Below are positions 8,497-16,767 of a stretch of 64,000 nucleotides of DNA, piece after piece. Made by a program: the position numbers and the translations under genes. Within the stretch, counting starts at the first letter, position 1; every line of letters begins with the position of its first letter. Below the pieces are notes generated by a model, which was not told the DNA's origin, ran no database searches, and saw only the letters and a program-made list of their open reading frames with translations. Source of the stretch: WRGT01 sp942493035 (GTDB lineage: Bacteria; Spirochaetota; UBA4802; UBA5550); the NCBI GenBank assembly GCA_942493035.1, contig OW818666.1, positions 3,410,001 to 3,474,000 of the forward strand, written 5' to 3'.

Positions 8497-8620
8497 TATA
8501 GCGGTTAACGAATGAAATAGTACAATTAGCCCTTCGACTCCGTTCTGGGAGCGTAATTTAACGCTGGCTGAGCGGAGTCGAAGCCTGAAGTCAATATTAT
8601 TTCAATCGTTAAATGCTATA
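8497..8620. repeat. 124-bp MITE-like element, family A, copy 2
   Basis: Terminal inverted repeats of about 23 bp (TATAGCGGTTAACGAATG... against TATAGCATTTAACGATTG... read from the other end, 3 mismatches) and inner arms CTTCGACTCCG / CGGAGTCGAAG. It carries no coding capacity. With copy 1 it makes a direct repeat around the chemoreceptor gene. Confidence 0.88.
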
Positions 8621-8630
8621 ATCATCTGTT

Positions 8631-9242
8631 TTATCTGATTTTGAAATAAGCCCATACGATCCGCTGCACAATGCTGACCAGAACCAGAATAATAAATAAA
8701 GCAAATATCAGTTTCAGATACGAAGGAAAAATAAAAAACATGGTGTAAAAAATAATAGTCATCGTTCCATCGGCTATACTGGACGGCATTGTAATGGAAG
8801 TCATCTCGTTATTTGAAGATGCACCGAGACCTCTCTTTTCCAGAATTGATGAAAGATACATCCAGCTTGCGGCATTTACATAGTATGATGAGAGCAGAAC
8901 TGAAAGTATAAAATAATTATCCTGTGATTGTGTTGAAAACACAAAAGCAACGGGAATTGCGGAGTAAATAATAAAATCGAGAACTATATCAAGATAAGCG
9001 CCGAAGTCACTCGACTTACCCGTGATCCTGGCAACTGTCCCGTCGAGCCCGTCAAAAATCCTGTTTAATATCCAGAAAACAAGAGCTGTCATAAAGGATC
9101 TTTCAATAATAAAGTATACGCTCACAAGCCCGAAAGCAAAAGAGATAAGCGTAATCGCATTAGGATGCACTACATTACCCGCCTGTTTTGCAAAGGGGTA
9201 AAGCAATATCTCTTTTATGTTTCTTAAAATTCTGTCGAGCAT
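8631..9242 (-). CDS. CDP-alcohol phosphatidyltransferase family protein
   Basis: A 203-residue integral membrane enzyme that joins a CDP-linked lipid to an alcohol. The full signature is present: D64, D67, G68, A71, R72, G81, D85 and D89 in DGLDGTVAR...GAYLDIVLD, which bind two metal ions and the CDP moiety. About six membrane segments. The alcohol acceptor (glycerol phosphate, inositol or other) cannot be read from the motif. It lies downstream of the sugar transporter genes, on the same strand, behind a hairpin, so it is probably a separate unit. Confidence 0.85.
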   Translation of the reverse strand: MLDRILRNIKEILLYPFAKQAGNVVHPNAITLISFAFGLVSVYFIIERSFMTALVFWILNRIFDGLDGTVARITGKSSDFGAYLDIVLDFIIYSAIPVAFVFSTQSQDNYFILSVLLSSYYVNAASWMYLSSILEKRGLGASSNNEMTSITMPSSIADGTMTIIFYTMFFIFPSYLKLIFALFIILVLVSIVQRIVWAYFKIR

Positions 9243-9284
9243 AGTGACTCCAAAATTTACCCCGCCCCATCCGCCCGTTGGGCA

Positions 9285-9309
9285 CCTTCCCCATGAGAGA
9301 TGGGGAAGG
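9285..9309. terminator. Hairpin after the sugar permease gene
   Basis: CCTTCCCCAT-GAGAG-ATGGGGAAGG is a perfect 10-bp stem 22 bases after the permease stop (minus strand). No T run follows, so it may act as an mRNA-stabilising or repeat hairpin rather than an efficient terminator. Confidence 0.5.
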
Positions 9310-9330
9310 ATCAGTAATTGATTGTTATTT

Positions 9331-10521
9331 CTATCTTCGGGCTTTACGTGTGGCTACATCAAATATTACGGCTAGTGCAAGGACAAGACCGCGGATGATG
9401 TACTGAAGTGAGGCATCAGAGGTTGTTGACCATAGGTTCATACCGTTCATCAGGGACATGTAAACAAGCGCACCTATGAGTGAGCCTGAGATCTTACCGA
9501 CTCCCCCCGCTGCGGAGACTCCTCCGATGTACGCAGCTGCAATAGCATCGAGCTCAAATAGTGTACCAGCAGTAGGTGATGCAGACTGAAGACGGGAGGC
9601 AAACATTATTCCTGAAACTCCGCAGAGAAACCCCATGGAGCCGAAGACTATCATTGTAATTTTCTTAACACTTATACCTGAAAGTTCCGCCGCTTCGGGA
9701 TTACCCCCTACAGCATAGATATGACGGCCGAGCACTGTCTGACGCGCTATCCAGTCGTATCCGATTACAACAACAAGCATAATCACCACAGTCCATGACA
9801 TCCCGTTGGAACCGGAGAGTACCCATGTAATAGCACCGATAACAAAAACAAGAAGAATCTGCTGAAGAACAAACATATAGAAAGGGATAATTTCAAAATC
9901 ATAAGACCGTTTGCTTTTTCGTATACTTACATTTCTTAAAATTATCCATATCATGGCAAACAAACCTAGCAGAAGAGTAAGTTTATGCGTGCCGGCCATA
10001 AAACTCAGAGAAGCGGGAAAATCCGGAATACTCCCGTTACTGATAGCAATGAATGCCGGATCTGATATAATTATTGTACCGGTTCCCGAAGTTACCATAA
10101 GCAGAACTCCGCGGTAGATAAGCCACCCTGCCAGTGAAGCGACAAAAGATGGAATCCCCAGTACCGCAACAGGCAGAGCCGTAAGACATCCGGCTAATAC
10201 TCCAAGCATCAGAACTGCAGGAACCACTACATAGATCGGTAAACCCCAGCTGGTTAAACCGATGGCTGAAGCAGCGCCTAAACATCCGGCTAAAAAACCG
10301 ACCGATAAATCTATGTGTCTTATAATAATAATAAAAGTCATACCGACTGCAAGAACAGCAATATATCCGGTCTGATTCATCAGATCCGCTATATTCTGCG
10401 CCTTGATAAAATTCCCGTCGGTAACAATTGCAAAAAATATTATAATCATCAGAAGCGCAATATACATTCCGTAATCACGGATATTCATCTTAGGCATCTT
10501 CTTAAGTTCGTTAATACTCAT
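9331..10521 (-). CDS. gguB: Sugar ABC transporter permease, ChvE-GguB/XylH type
   Basis: A 396-residue permease with about ten hydrophobic segments and the conserved loop LSGISVKKI...FGSMGFLCGVSGIMFASRLQ seen in the XylH/RbsC class. It forms the membrane channel for the monosaccharide brought by the lipoprotein encoded at 12432-13511 and powered by the ATPase at 10645-12165. All three genes read leftwards in the order binding protein, ATPase, permease. The 123-base gap to the ATPase gene contains a family E repeat. XylH is the alternative name; the ChvE-like binding protein favours the multiple-monosaccharide type. Confidence 0.88.
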   Translation of the reverse strand: MSINELKKMPKMNIRDYGMYIALLMIIIFFAIVTDGNFIKAQNIADLMNQTGYIAVLAVGMTFIIIIRHIDLSVGFLAGCLGAASAIGLTSWGLPIYVVVPAVLMLGVLAGCLTALPVAVLGIPSFVASLAGWLIYRGVLLMVTSGTGTIIISDPAFIAISNGSIPDFPASLSFMAGTHKLTLLLGLFAMIWIILRNVSIRKSKRSYDFEIIPFYMFVLQQILLVFVIGAITWVLSGSNGMSWTVVIMLVVVIGYDWIARQTVLGRHIYAVGGNPEAAELSGISVKKITMIVFGSMGFLCGVSGIMFASRLQSASPTAGTLFELDAIAAAYIGGVSAAGGVGKISGSLIGALVYMSLMNGMNLWSTTSDASLQYIIRGLVLALAVIFDVATRKARR

Positions 10522-10554
10522 TTTTAATTCTCCCTGTTTTCAACATTTGAAATT

Positions 10555-10639
10555 AAGAACGGTCCCCAAAACTCCGTTTCGGGGACAGCAGGTAGCCCTG
10601 CGGGGCTCATAAAGGGGCCATGCCCCCTTAACCCCTTAA
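10555..10639. repeat. Family E GC-rich repeat between gguA and gguB
   Basis: Three hairpins in a row: GTCCCC...GGGGAC, AGCCCTGCGGGGCT and AAGGGGCCATGCCCCCTT. The same series occurs in reverse orientation at 48249-48330, and its tail resembles 41681-41714. It lies inside an operon, so it may modulate the relative amount of permease mRNA. Confidence 0.7.
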
Positions 10640-10644
10640 AAATA

Positions 10645-12165
10645 TTACTCAGTTGCAAGCAGCATTATCTGTTCCTGATTTGCCTCTTCTCTTGAAAGCT
10701 CACCGCTGATTCTCCCCGCCGATACCACATAGATACGGTCACTCATTCCAAGTATCTCCGGAAGTTCCGATGATATCATTATTATACTCATACCCTGTTC
10801 AACCAGTCTGTTCATAATAGTATATATTTCAAACTTCGCACCGACATCAATTCCACGTGTGGGCTCATCCAGTATAAGCACCTTCGGCTCAGCAAAGAGC
10901 CATTTGGCAATTGATACTTTCTGCTGAGTACCACCGCTGAGATTCACTACCATCTGGTCAAGCCCCGGTGTTTTTATATTCAGCGCAGTTCTATACTCAC
11001 TTGCATATTTAATCTCATCTTTATCGTTGATAACGCCGCGTTCAGAAATTTTCTTCAATTTGGCAAGAGTTATGTTCTTCTTTACATCCTGAATAAGAAT
11101 AAGACCGTTCCCTTTGCGGTCTTCAGATGCATAGGCAATCCCGCAGTCTATTGCATCTTTGGGAGATTTAAAATCACACTCGCTATTATTCAGAGTCAGC
11201 TCACCGGTTATATCATAACCATCGGGATTGCCGAATATACTATGCGCAAGCTCAGTCCGCCCCGATCCGATAAGTCCCGCAAATCCTATAATTTCACCCT
11301 TCCGGAGTTTAAAATTAATATCCTTAAGTACCGGTCTGCCGAGTCCCGGATCATATGCATTCCAGTTCTTAACTTCCATAACTACTTCTTCTGAACGGGT
11401 ATGACTCCGATCAGGATATATATTGTTGATTTCACGTCCGACCATATTTTTGATTAAAATGCTCTCACTAACCTCACCCTTAGCGGAGCTGAGGGTGCAG
11501 ATGGTTTCCCCGTCACGGAGAACGGTAACCGTATCCGCAATATTGATAACCTCTTTCAGTCTATGTGAAACAAGAACGCATGTTACGCCCTTCGTCTTCA
11601 ATTCATATATAAGCCTGTAAAGATTTTCACAGTCGCTTTCGTTTAATGCTGCAGTCGGTTCATCGAGGATAAGAAGTTTTATATCCTTACATAAAGCCTT
11701 GGCTATCTCCACGAGCTGCTGCTGCCCCACTCCGAGATCTTTTATCTTTAACTCGGGATTAACATTAAGCCCCACATTCTTCAGCATCTCTGTAGACTTC
11801 TTTATAGTCTCTTTCCAGTTTACTGTAAGTCCTTTTTTTATCTCATGCCCCAGAAGGACGTTTTCATAGACTGTAAGCTCAGGAAAAAGTGCCAGCTCCT
11901 GGTATATAATAGCAATCCCCGCAGATTCACTGTCGGAAATTCCTTTGAACTTCTGAATCTTTCCGTTGAACAGTATATCCCCTGAGTAATCACCGTGCGG
12001 ATATACACCGCTCAGAACTTTCATCAGAGTGGATTTTCCGGCGCCGTTTTCACCGACAACACAATGGATCTCCCCCTGAGCCACCTGAAAACTAACGTTT
12101 TTCAGAGCCTGAACTCCGGGGAATGATTTTGAAATTGATTTCATTTCGAGTATAGGAGTATTCAT
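10645..12165 (-). CDS. gguA: Sugar ABC transporter ATP-binding protein, two nucleotide-binding domains
   Basis: A 506-residue duplicated ATPase. Domain 1 has Walker A GENGAGKST, signature GVGQQQLVEIAKAL and Walker B LLILDEPTAAL. Domain 2 has a degenerate Walker A, GLIGSGRTE, with signature LSGGTQQKVSIAKWL and Walker B VLILDEPTRGID. The intact first and altered second P-loop is normal for the MglA/XylG/GguA family that energises monosaccharide import. The start is the ATG at 12165, and the gene lies 266 bases after the binding-protein gene. Confidence 0.92.
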   Translation of the reverse strand: MNTPILEMKSISKSFPGVQALKNVSFQVAQGEIHCVVGENGAGKSTLMKVLSGVYPHGDYSGDILFNGKIQKFKGISDSESAGIAIIYQELALFPELTVYENVLLGHEIKKGLTVNWKETIKKSTEMLKNVGLNVNPELKIKDLGVGQQQLVEIAKALCKDIKLLILDEPTAALNESDCENLYRLIYELKTKGVTCVLVSHRLKEVINIADTVTVLRDGETICTLSSAKGEVSESILIKNMVGREINNIYPDRSHTRSEEVVMEVKNWNAYDPGLGRPVLKDINFKLRKGEIIGFAGLIGSGRTELAHSIFGNPDGYDITGELTLNNSECDFKSPKDAIDCGIAYASEDRKGNGLILIQDVKKNITLAKLKKISERGVINDKDEIKYASEYRTALNIKTPGLDQMVVNLSGGTQQKVSIAKWLFAEPKVLILDEPTRGIDVGAKFEIYTIMNRLVEQGMSIIMISSELPEILGMSDRIYVVSAGRISGELSREEANQEQIMLLATE

Positions 12166-12273
12166 TAAAATCCTGCCTTTAACAAAATTTCAGGTTTGGA
12201 TAAAATGATGGTGATGTATAATACCATCACCATCGGCTATGCTGATTATGATTCATTCAAAAATTTTACAAAA

Positions 12274-12342
12274 TGTCATTCCCTTGAAAAAGGGAATCCA
12301 CTTTTTTAAACACTATGGATCCCCGCATTCGCGAGGATGACA
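12274..12342. repeat. TGTCATTCC-type inverted-repeat element, family B, copy 1
   Basis: Starts TGTCATTCCC and ends GGATGACA, with small hairpins at both ends (CCCTTGAAAAAGGG; CGCATTCGCG). Copies at 30961-31027 and 34857-34942. It lies in the gap between the binding-protein and ATPase genes. Such TGTCATTCC elements are widespread in bacteria. Confidence 0.8.
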
Positions 12343-12431
12343 GTTTTGTTTTAACTATAACTTTAATGAAAAAAATATCGACTCAAAATCCAAATCTTAA
12401 ACAAGAGACTAATTTATTATTACTTATAAAT

Positions 12432-13511
12432 CTATAGTCCTTTAAATTCACCTGCAGGATAGTATCCTGAATCAACAATCTCTTTTTTTACATTCTCTTT
12501 AGTTACTGTTGTAACTTTAGATGGCTTAGCGGGAACATCAATCTTCCCGTTATTATAAGTTTTTGTTTTATCAGGAGTCTTGCCGTTGTTCAAAGCAAGC
12601 GCAGCAGCAATGGCATCATCAACAAGAACACGAACATCTTTCAAAACTGTCATAGACTGCTTTCCATCGATGATATACTGAACAGAAGCTTTTTCCGCAT
12701 CCTGACCTGTGATGTAATATTTAGTAACATCTTTATCCTTTCCGAATGCATCAGCTATAGCACGGGCTGTACCATCGTTTGGTGCAACAACATAAACCTG
12801 TCCTTTCTGATCTTTCTTTGCTGATATAAGATTTGCTTCTGCTTTGCTCTTAGCTACATTAAAATCCCAGTTTGTTGTAACCTGTCCTATTATTGTAGAG
12901 AGTTCACTTCTTGATAAATCTGCTTTTGAAGATAGAGCTACAGCTTTGTCAGAGTTCATAATTGTGAAAGTTCCATCGGCAATTTTAGGCTGAAGAACAC
13001 TCCATGCTCCCTGAAAAAATATAAATGCGTTATTGTCAGAAAGTGCCCCGGCATAAAGATAAAGATGGTTACCTTTACCCTGAGCTTTTGACACAAGGTA
13101 ATCACCCCATGCCGCACCTACATTAAAACTATCGAAAGTAACATAATAATCAACTGCATCAGTATTAAGAATAAGACGGTCATAAGAGATGATTTTTACA
13201 CCGGCTTTTTTTGCGGCATCGGCAGCAGCCGCAGCAGCAGCGCCGTCATGAGGACATATAATAATAACTTTAACACCTTTAGTGATCAGAGTTTCAACAT
13301 TAGCTTTCTCCTTTGCTGAATCACCCTGGCTGAAAAGAACCTCAGCACCTACTCCCGCTTTTTTCAGAGCTTCCATAAACCTTGTCTGATCCTGGATCCA
13401 GCGAGGCTCATCCTTGGTAGGAAGAACAATACCTATCGGGGCTTTTGATGTAGAACATCCAAAAAAAAGAATGGCAAAAATAGAAGTGAGGAAAAGTAGA
13501 ATACGTTTCAT
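12432..13511 (-). CDS. chvE: ChvE-like sugar-binding lipoprotein
   Basis: A 359-residue substrate-binding protein. The signal peptide ends in a lipobox, LFFGC with the lipidated C19, so it is anchored in a membrane instead of free in the periplasm. The mature part matches the ChvE/XylF class: IGIVLPTKDEPRWIQDQ, GVKIISYDRLILN, YYVTFDSFNVG and NNAFIFFQGAWSVLQ are characteristic blocks. First gene of the transporter operon, with the ATPase and permease following. ChvE homologues bind several aldoses (glucose, galactose, xylose, arabinose); the exact sugar here is not determined. Confidence 0.9.
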   Translation of the reverse strand: MKRILLFLTSIFAILFFGCSTSKAPIGIVLPTKDEPRWIQDQTRFMEALKKAGVGAEVLFSQGDSAKEKANVETLITKGVKVIIICPHDGAAAAAAADAAKKAGVKIISYDRLILNTDAVDYYVTFDSFNVGAAWGDYLVSKAQGKGNHLYLYAGALSDNNAFIFFQGAWSVLQPKIADGTFTIMNSDKAVALSSKADLSRSELSTIIGQVTTNWDFNVAKSKAEANLISAKKDQKGQVYVVAPNDGTARAIADAFGKDKDVTKYYITGQDAEKASVQYIIDGKQSMTVLKDVRVLVDDAIAAALALNNGKTPDKTKTYNNGKIDVPAKPSKVTTVTKENVKKEIVDSGYYPAGEFKGL

Positions 13512-13832
13512 AAAACACTCCTTGATTTAATTTTGATAAGTTTCTTAAAATTTATCTTTTTTATTACGCTATGTCAAGTTACAATAATTACGGATTGCTA
13601 AAAAAGTATATTTGTATATAAATGAAAATAGATAATGTCTTTCTGAAAATTAAATATTTATTTATAGAGGATATCTGAGTATCTTGAGGTATGCGTATGC
13701 TTCGCATACGCCTGAGATGGGGGATTACGGGGGCGCTGCCCCCGTAATCCCCCATCTCAGGCGCAGCGCATAGCGTATTGTCCTCTTGCTGGCGTGTAAA
13801 GTTATTCATAACAATTCAAAAGGAGTATAAAA
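13512..13832. other. Intergenic region between divergent chvE and VOC genes, with a very long palindrome
   Basis: No gene. AT-rich promoter side next to chvE, then the palindrome at 13693-13763. The 73-residue frame across the palindrome is an artefact of the repeat. Confidence 0.6.
13693..13763. repeat. Perfect 26-bp-arm palindrome with adjoining small hairpin
   Basis: The arms 13709-13734 and 13738-13763 (core GGGGGATTACGGGGGC) are exact reverse complements around GCT. Next to it is GCGTATGC-TTC-GCATACGC (13693-13711), a hairpin also found at 54731-54745. It is strongly GC-rich against AT-rich flanks and looks like a mobile palindromic unit. Confidence 0.8.
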
Positions 13833-14213
13833 ATGAGAATAGAACATATAGCTCTGTGGGTAAAGGATCTGGAAAAGATGAAGGAGTTTTACTCTCTCTA
13901 CTTCAAGGCGCAGGCATCGGAAAAATACTATAATCCGCTCAAACAGTTCTCATCATATTTTCTCTCTTTTGAAGATGGTGCAAGACTTGAAATAATGAAC
14001 AAACCGGGCCTGGAGTCTTCTCTTCAGCCGATGATATCCGGATGGGCACATATTGCTTTTTCAGCCGGCTCAAAGGAAGCTGTAGACAATTTAACAGATA
14101 GATTAAAATCAGAGGGGTATACAATCTTAGGTGAACCACGGACTACAGGTGACGGGTATTATGAAAGTGTAATTCTTGATCCTGAGGGGAACCAGATAGA
14201 GATAACAATATAA
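13833..14213 (+). CDS. VOC-superfamily protein (glyoxalase/dioxygenase fold)
   Basis: A 126-residue protein made of paired beta-alpha-beta-beta-beta units. MRIEHIALWVKDLEKMKEFY is the usual opening with the metal-binding His5; DGARLEIM, WAHIAFSAG and DPEGNQIEI supply the other ligands (Glu, His, Glu) expected of a glyoxalase-I-like metal site. AGGAG precedes the ATG. It stands alone, with a degenerate family A repeat after it. The substrate is unknown: lactoylglutathione lyase, bleomycin-type binding and epimerase roles all use this fold. Confidence 0.8.
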   Translation: MRIEHIALWVKDLEKMKEFYSLYFKAQASEKYYNPLKQFSSYFLSFEDGARLEIMNKPGLESSLQPMISGWAHIAFSAGSKEAVDNLTDRLKSEGYTILGEPRTTGDGYYESVILDPEGNQIEITI

Positions 14214-14227
14214 CAGACAGTAATAAT

Positions 14228-14325
14228 CCGACCCTTCAACTTCGCTCCGGGAGCAGTTTATACACTGGCTGAGCAAAGCAGATGCCTGAAGTATACTCTA
14301 CCATTGATTACCATTTCAACAGCCT
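14228..14325. repeat. Degenerate family A element
   Basis: CCCTTCAACTTCGCTCCGGGAGC, ACTGGCTGAGC and GCCTGAAGT occur in the same order and spacing as in the two 124-bp elements around the chemoreceptor gene, but the ends have decayed. Confidence 0.6.
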
Positions 14326-14344
14326 TAATTGTTAAAAAAATCCG

Positions 14345-14372
14345 TTGACAAAAGAAAATAAAGAATTATATT
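14345..14372 (+). promoter_or_regulatory. Sigma-70-type promoter of the exbB-tonB-receptor cluster
   Basis: TTGACA (14345-14350) and TATATT (14367-14372) with a 16-base spacer, 27 bases before the ATG at 14399. No Fur-like palindrome is evident over it. Confidence 0.6.
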
Positions 14373-14398
14373 AAATTATTAAATAGCAGAGGGACACC

Positions 14399-15130
14399 AT
14401 GAAATATAAAAATAAAATAATTCTATTTTCGCTGATCACATTCATTTTCATAACATTAGTTCATCCGTCATTGAACTCTTTAAATTCAGAACAGCTCTAT
14501 GCACAGGACAATATTCCTGTTGCCGAATCAGCGGTACAATCCAATGATTACAAACAGGATGCACGCAGCGACAGCCTTTATACTACGTTTAAGCAGGGTG
14601 GCCTTCTTATGTGGCCCATTCTTTTTCTGGGAATACTCGGCTGTACCATAATTATTGAAAGGCTTATTTACTTCTATAGAAACAGAATCTGGAACAAAAT
14701 GACCCTTGAGGAATACATTGATCAAGCAGTAAAAACCTCAAATGCAAAATTTCGCGAGGAGCTTGAAAATGAGATACAGGATGCCGTGCAGATTTATGCC
14801 AACAGAGCCGAACGTGCACTGGCACTGCTGAACGGTATTGGGAACCTCGCGCCGATTATCGGTTTTTTCGGAACAGTACAGGGAATGATCGGAGCTTTTG
14901 CTTCAATTGCCGCAGCAACTACTGTCAACGCAAAGGTTGTAGCCGTAGGTATACAGATAGCCCTTATAACAACAGCAGGGGGATTGTCAGTTGCAGTGCC
15001 GGCTCTTGCGTTTTTTTATTTTTTCTCACATCTGATACAGACTATGTTTGCAAGACTGGATGTTATTACAATTGAAAAAGTAAAACATCTTCCGCGATAT
15101 TCTGATTATGAAGTATCAAAAAGTCACTGA
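14399..15130 (+). CDS. exbB: ExbB/TolQ-family proton channel subunit
   Basis: A 243-residue membrane protein with an N-terminal hydrophobic segment (residues 5-22, perhaps a signal peptide), then three helices. LLMWPILFLGILGCTIIIERLI, the GNLAPIIGFFGTVQGMIGAF block and IALITTAGGLSVAVPALAFFY are hallmarks of ExbB/TolQ/MotA channels. With the two ExbD proteins it would use the proton gradient to drive TonB. It is first in the cluster, with AGAGGG before the ATG. TolQ is excluded by the neighbouring TonB and receptor genes rather than by the sequence itself. Confidence 0.9.
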   Translation: MKYKNKIILFSLITFIFITLVHPSLNSLNSEQLYAQDNIPVAESAVQSNDYKQDARSDSLYTTFKQGGLLMWPILFLGILGCTIIIERLIYFYRNRIWNKMTLEEYIDQAVKTSNAKFREELENEIQDAVQIYANRAERALALLNGIGNLAPIIGFFGTVQGMIGAFASIAAATTVNAKVVAVGIQIALITTAGGLSVAVPALAFFYFFSHLIQTMFARLDVITIEKVKHLPRYSDYEVSKSH

Positions 15131-15257
15131 TAAGTAAGTTGTATAATTTATTCAGTTCAGCACTTGCCAGTTAATTTTTTCACCGCCGACATCGGCGCGG
15201 GCTTTAAGACTGATAAAAAGCTTAAATTTTTTTTAATAAGAGGGGGATGCATCGATA

Positions 15258-15674
15258 ATGTCCGGCTATATTAAACGAAAAAAAAAGCTGCGCCGCGAAT
15301 ATAATGACCTGCAGTTCGATTCTACGGCCATTGCTGATCTATCATTTAATCTTCTGATATTCTTTATAGTAACGGCATCATTCATGCTCCGCCAGGGAAT
15401 ATTTCTCTCTCTCCCCCCGGCAAATTCAGCTGCTGTAAAAGTTGAAGAGAAACAGATTTTTGATATATATCCTCAAAACGACGGATTCGTTTTTGAAGGT
15501 GAGAGGAAAACCAGAAATGATATTGTAACTCTGCTGAAGTCACGGAAAGAATTAGTAAATGATACTATTGCCGTTATTCATATGAAACCTGATGTTGTAT
15601 ACGACAGACTGATCGACTCATTGAGCCTGGTCAAAGAATCGGGTGTTGTTAAAGTCTCCCTTAAAGATAACTGA
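15258..15674 (+). CDS. exbD: ExbD/TolR-family protein 1
   Basis: A 138-residue protein with one transmembrane helix, preceded by a basic cytoplasmic N-terminus (KRKKKLRREY). The helix region STAIADLSFNLLIFFIVTASF contains the conserved Asp that carries protons in ExbD/TolR. The periplasmic part has the usual beta-alpha pattern. It is followed closely by a second ExbD; two paralogous ExbD genes next to one ExbB are common in Bacteroidota- and Spirochaetota-like Ton clusters and suggest a heteromeric pair. GAGGGGG precedes the start. Confidence 0.88.
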   Translation: MSGYIKRKKKLRREYNDLQFDSTAIADLSFNLLIFFIVTASFMLRQGIFLSLPPANSAAVKVEEKQIFDIYPQNDGFVFEGERKTRNDIVTLLKSRKELVNDTIAVIHMKPDVVYDRLIDSLSLVKESGVVKVSLKDN

Positions 15675-15693
15675 GTATTATGGAGAATCTCAA

Positions 15694-16107
15694 GTGAAAC
15701 GCCAGTACCGCAATAGGACATTCTTATCCAAATTAAGGCCTTTTTCCCTCGGCGCATCTGCCGCGGATCTGGCCATGCTTCTTCTTGTTTTTTTTATGGC
15801 TACTACATCAACCGAGCCGCCGAAGAGTGTCGAGATAGACCTGCCGAAAGGGAGGACTGAAAGCGCCGAACAGGATACTCTCTACATCACAATATCAAAA
15901 AACAATCAGATATATTTCGACGGCAGACTCTCATCTATAGAAGAGATAAGGGATCAGCTTGCATTAAGAGCTGGAGAGAAGGACAGGCCTGTATCGATTA
16001 CTGCAGATAAAAATCTGAATTATTCTTCAATTTCCAGTATCCTTGGAATATTAAGAGAATACGATTTTCTTAATATTCTATTCATGTCGCAGCCGAAGGA
16101 TGAGTAA
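15694..16107 (+). CDS. exbD: ExbD/TolR-family protein 2
   Basis: A GTG start at 15694 is chosen because GGAG sits 8 bases before it and the longer frame would overlap exbD1; the product is 137 residues. A basic N-terminus (KRQYRNRTF) leads into SLGASAADLAMLLLVFFMATT, the single helix with its conserved Asp. The periplasmic domain includes GRTESAEQDTLYITISKNNQIYFDG and SITADKNLNYSSISSILGIL, typical of ExbD. It follows exbD1 by 19 bases and precedes tonB by 9, so the proteins should be made together. Confidence 0.88.
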   Translation: MKRQYRNRTFLSKLRPFSLGASAADLAMLLLVFFMATTSTEPPKSVEIDLPKGRTESAEQDTLYITISKNNQIYFDGRLSSIEEIRDQLALRAGEKDRPVSITADKNLNYSSISSILGILREYDFLNILFMSQPKDE

Positions 16108-16116
16108 GGTTATATT

Positions 16117-16749
16117 ATGATACTTTCAGCAGAAATAAAAAAACTGAATTTTGTTCTGTCATACTTAGATGAAAAACATCCTTACCTGATACCGCTGTTT
16201 ATATCTCTGGCAGTCACTACTGTCGTTCTATTTTATACCTCACCAATATACCTTGCTGATATGAATATCCCGTCAGATACTCTGGAATTTATAAATCTTG
16301 AGTCTGTCAGCACTCCGGGGAGAATTGTTAAACAGGATGTATCAGCCGTCACCGGTGAATCTGAAGTATCCACGGCAGAGAGAGCCATGGGTACCTCCGA
16401 CCAGGAGAGTCCTATTGATATCTCTTTTTATCCGAACATTGCAGTACCTAAACCTGTAGGGAGACTGAAAAAAATATATCCGAAAAGCGCCAGGGAACAG
16501 GATCTCGACGCAACTGTAAATGTCGAGATACTTATCGCTCCCGACGGAATTGTCCGGAGGGTAAACATCCTTGCCGTAAGAATTTCAAAAGCTCTTCCGG
16601 CTGATCTTAATAAAAAATTTTCAAATGAGTTTTCATCGGCCGCAGTACAGATACTGCTTGGAGCTCAATTCTCTCCGCCGATTATAAACGGAAAACGCGT
16701 TCCTATAAAAATGGAGCTGCCGTTAAATTTCAGAATGGATGAAATATAA
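16117..16749 (+). CDS. tonB: TonB-like energy transducer
   Basis: A 210-residue protein with a cytoplasmic N-terminus, one membrane helix (residues 24-42) and a periplasmic C-terminal TonB domain: KIYPKSAREQDLDATVNVEILIAPDG...VRRVNI and FSPPIINGKRVPIKMELPLNF. The YP...A...G pattern and closing P-F strand are the family signature. The linker is short and lacks the long Pro-Lys stretch of enterobacterial TonB. It would link the ExbBD motor to the receptor encoded next. Confidence 0.85.
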   Translation: MILSAEIKKLNFVLSYLDEKHPYLIPLFISLAVTTVVLFYTSPIYLADMNIPSDTLEFINLESVSTPGRIVKQDVSAVTGESEVSTAERAMGTSDQESPIDISFYPNIAVPKPVGRLKKIYPKSAREQDLDATVNVEILIAPDGIVRRVNILAVRISKALPADLNKKFSNEFSSAAVQILLGAQFSPPIINGKRVPIKMELPLNFRMDEI

Positions 16750-16767
16750 AACATCCGGGAGTACATT

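Noticed and set aside
13588..13809. 73-codon minus-strand frame upstream of the VOC gene
   Set aside because: It is produced by the perfect palindrome, which reads open on both strands.
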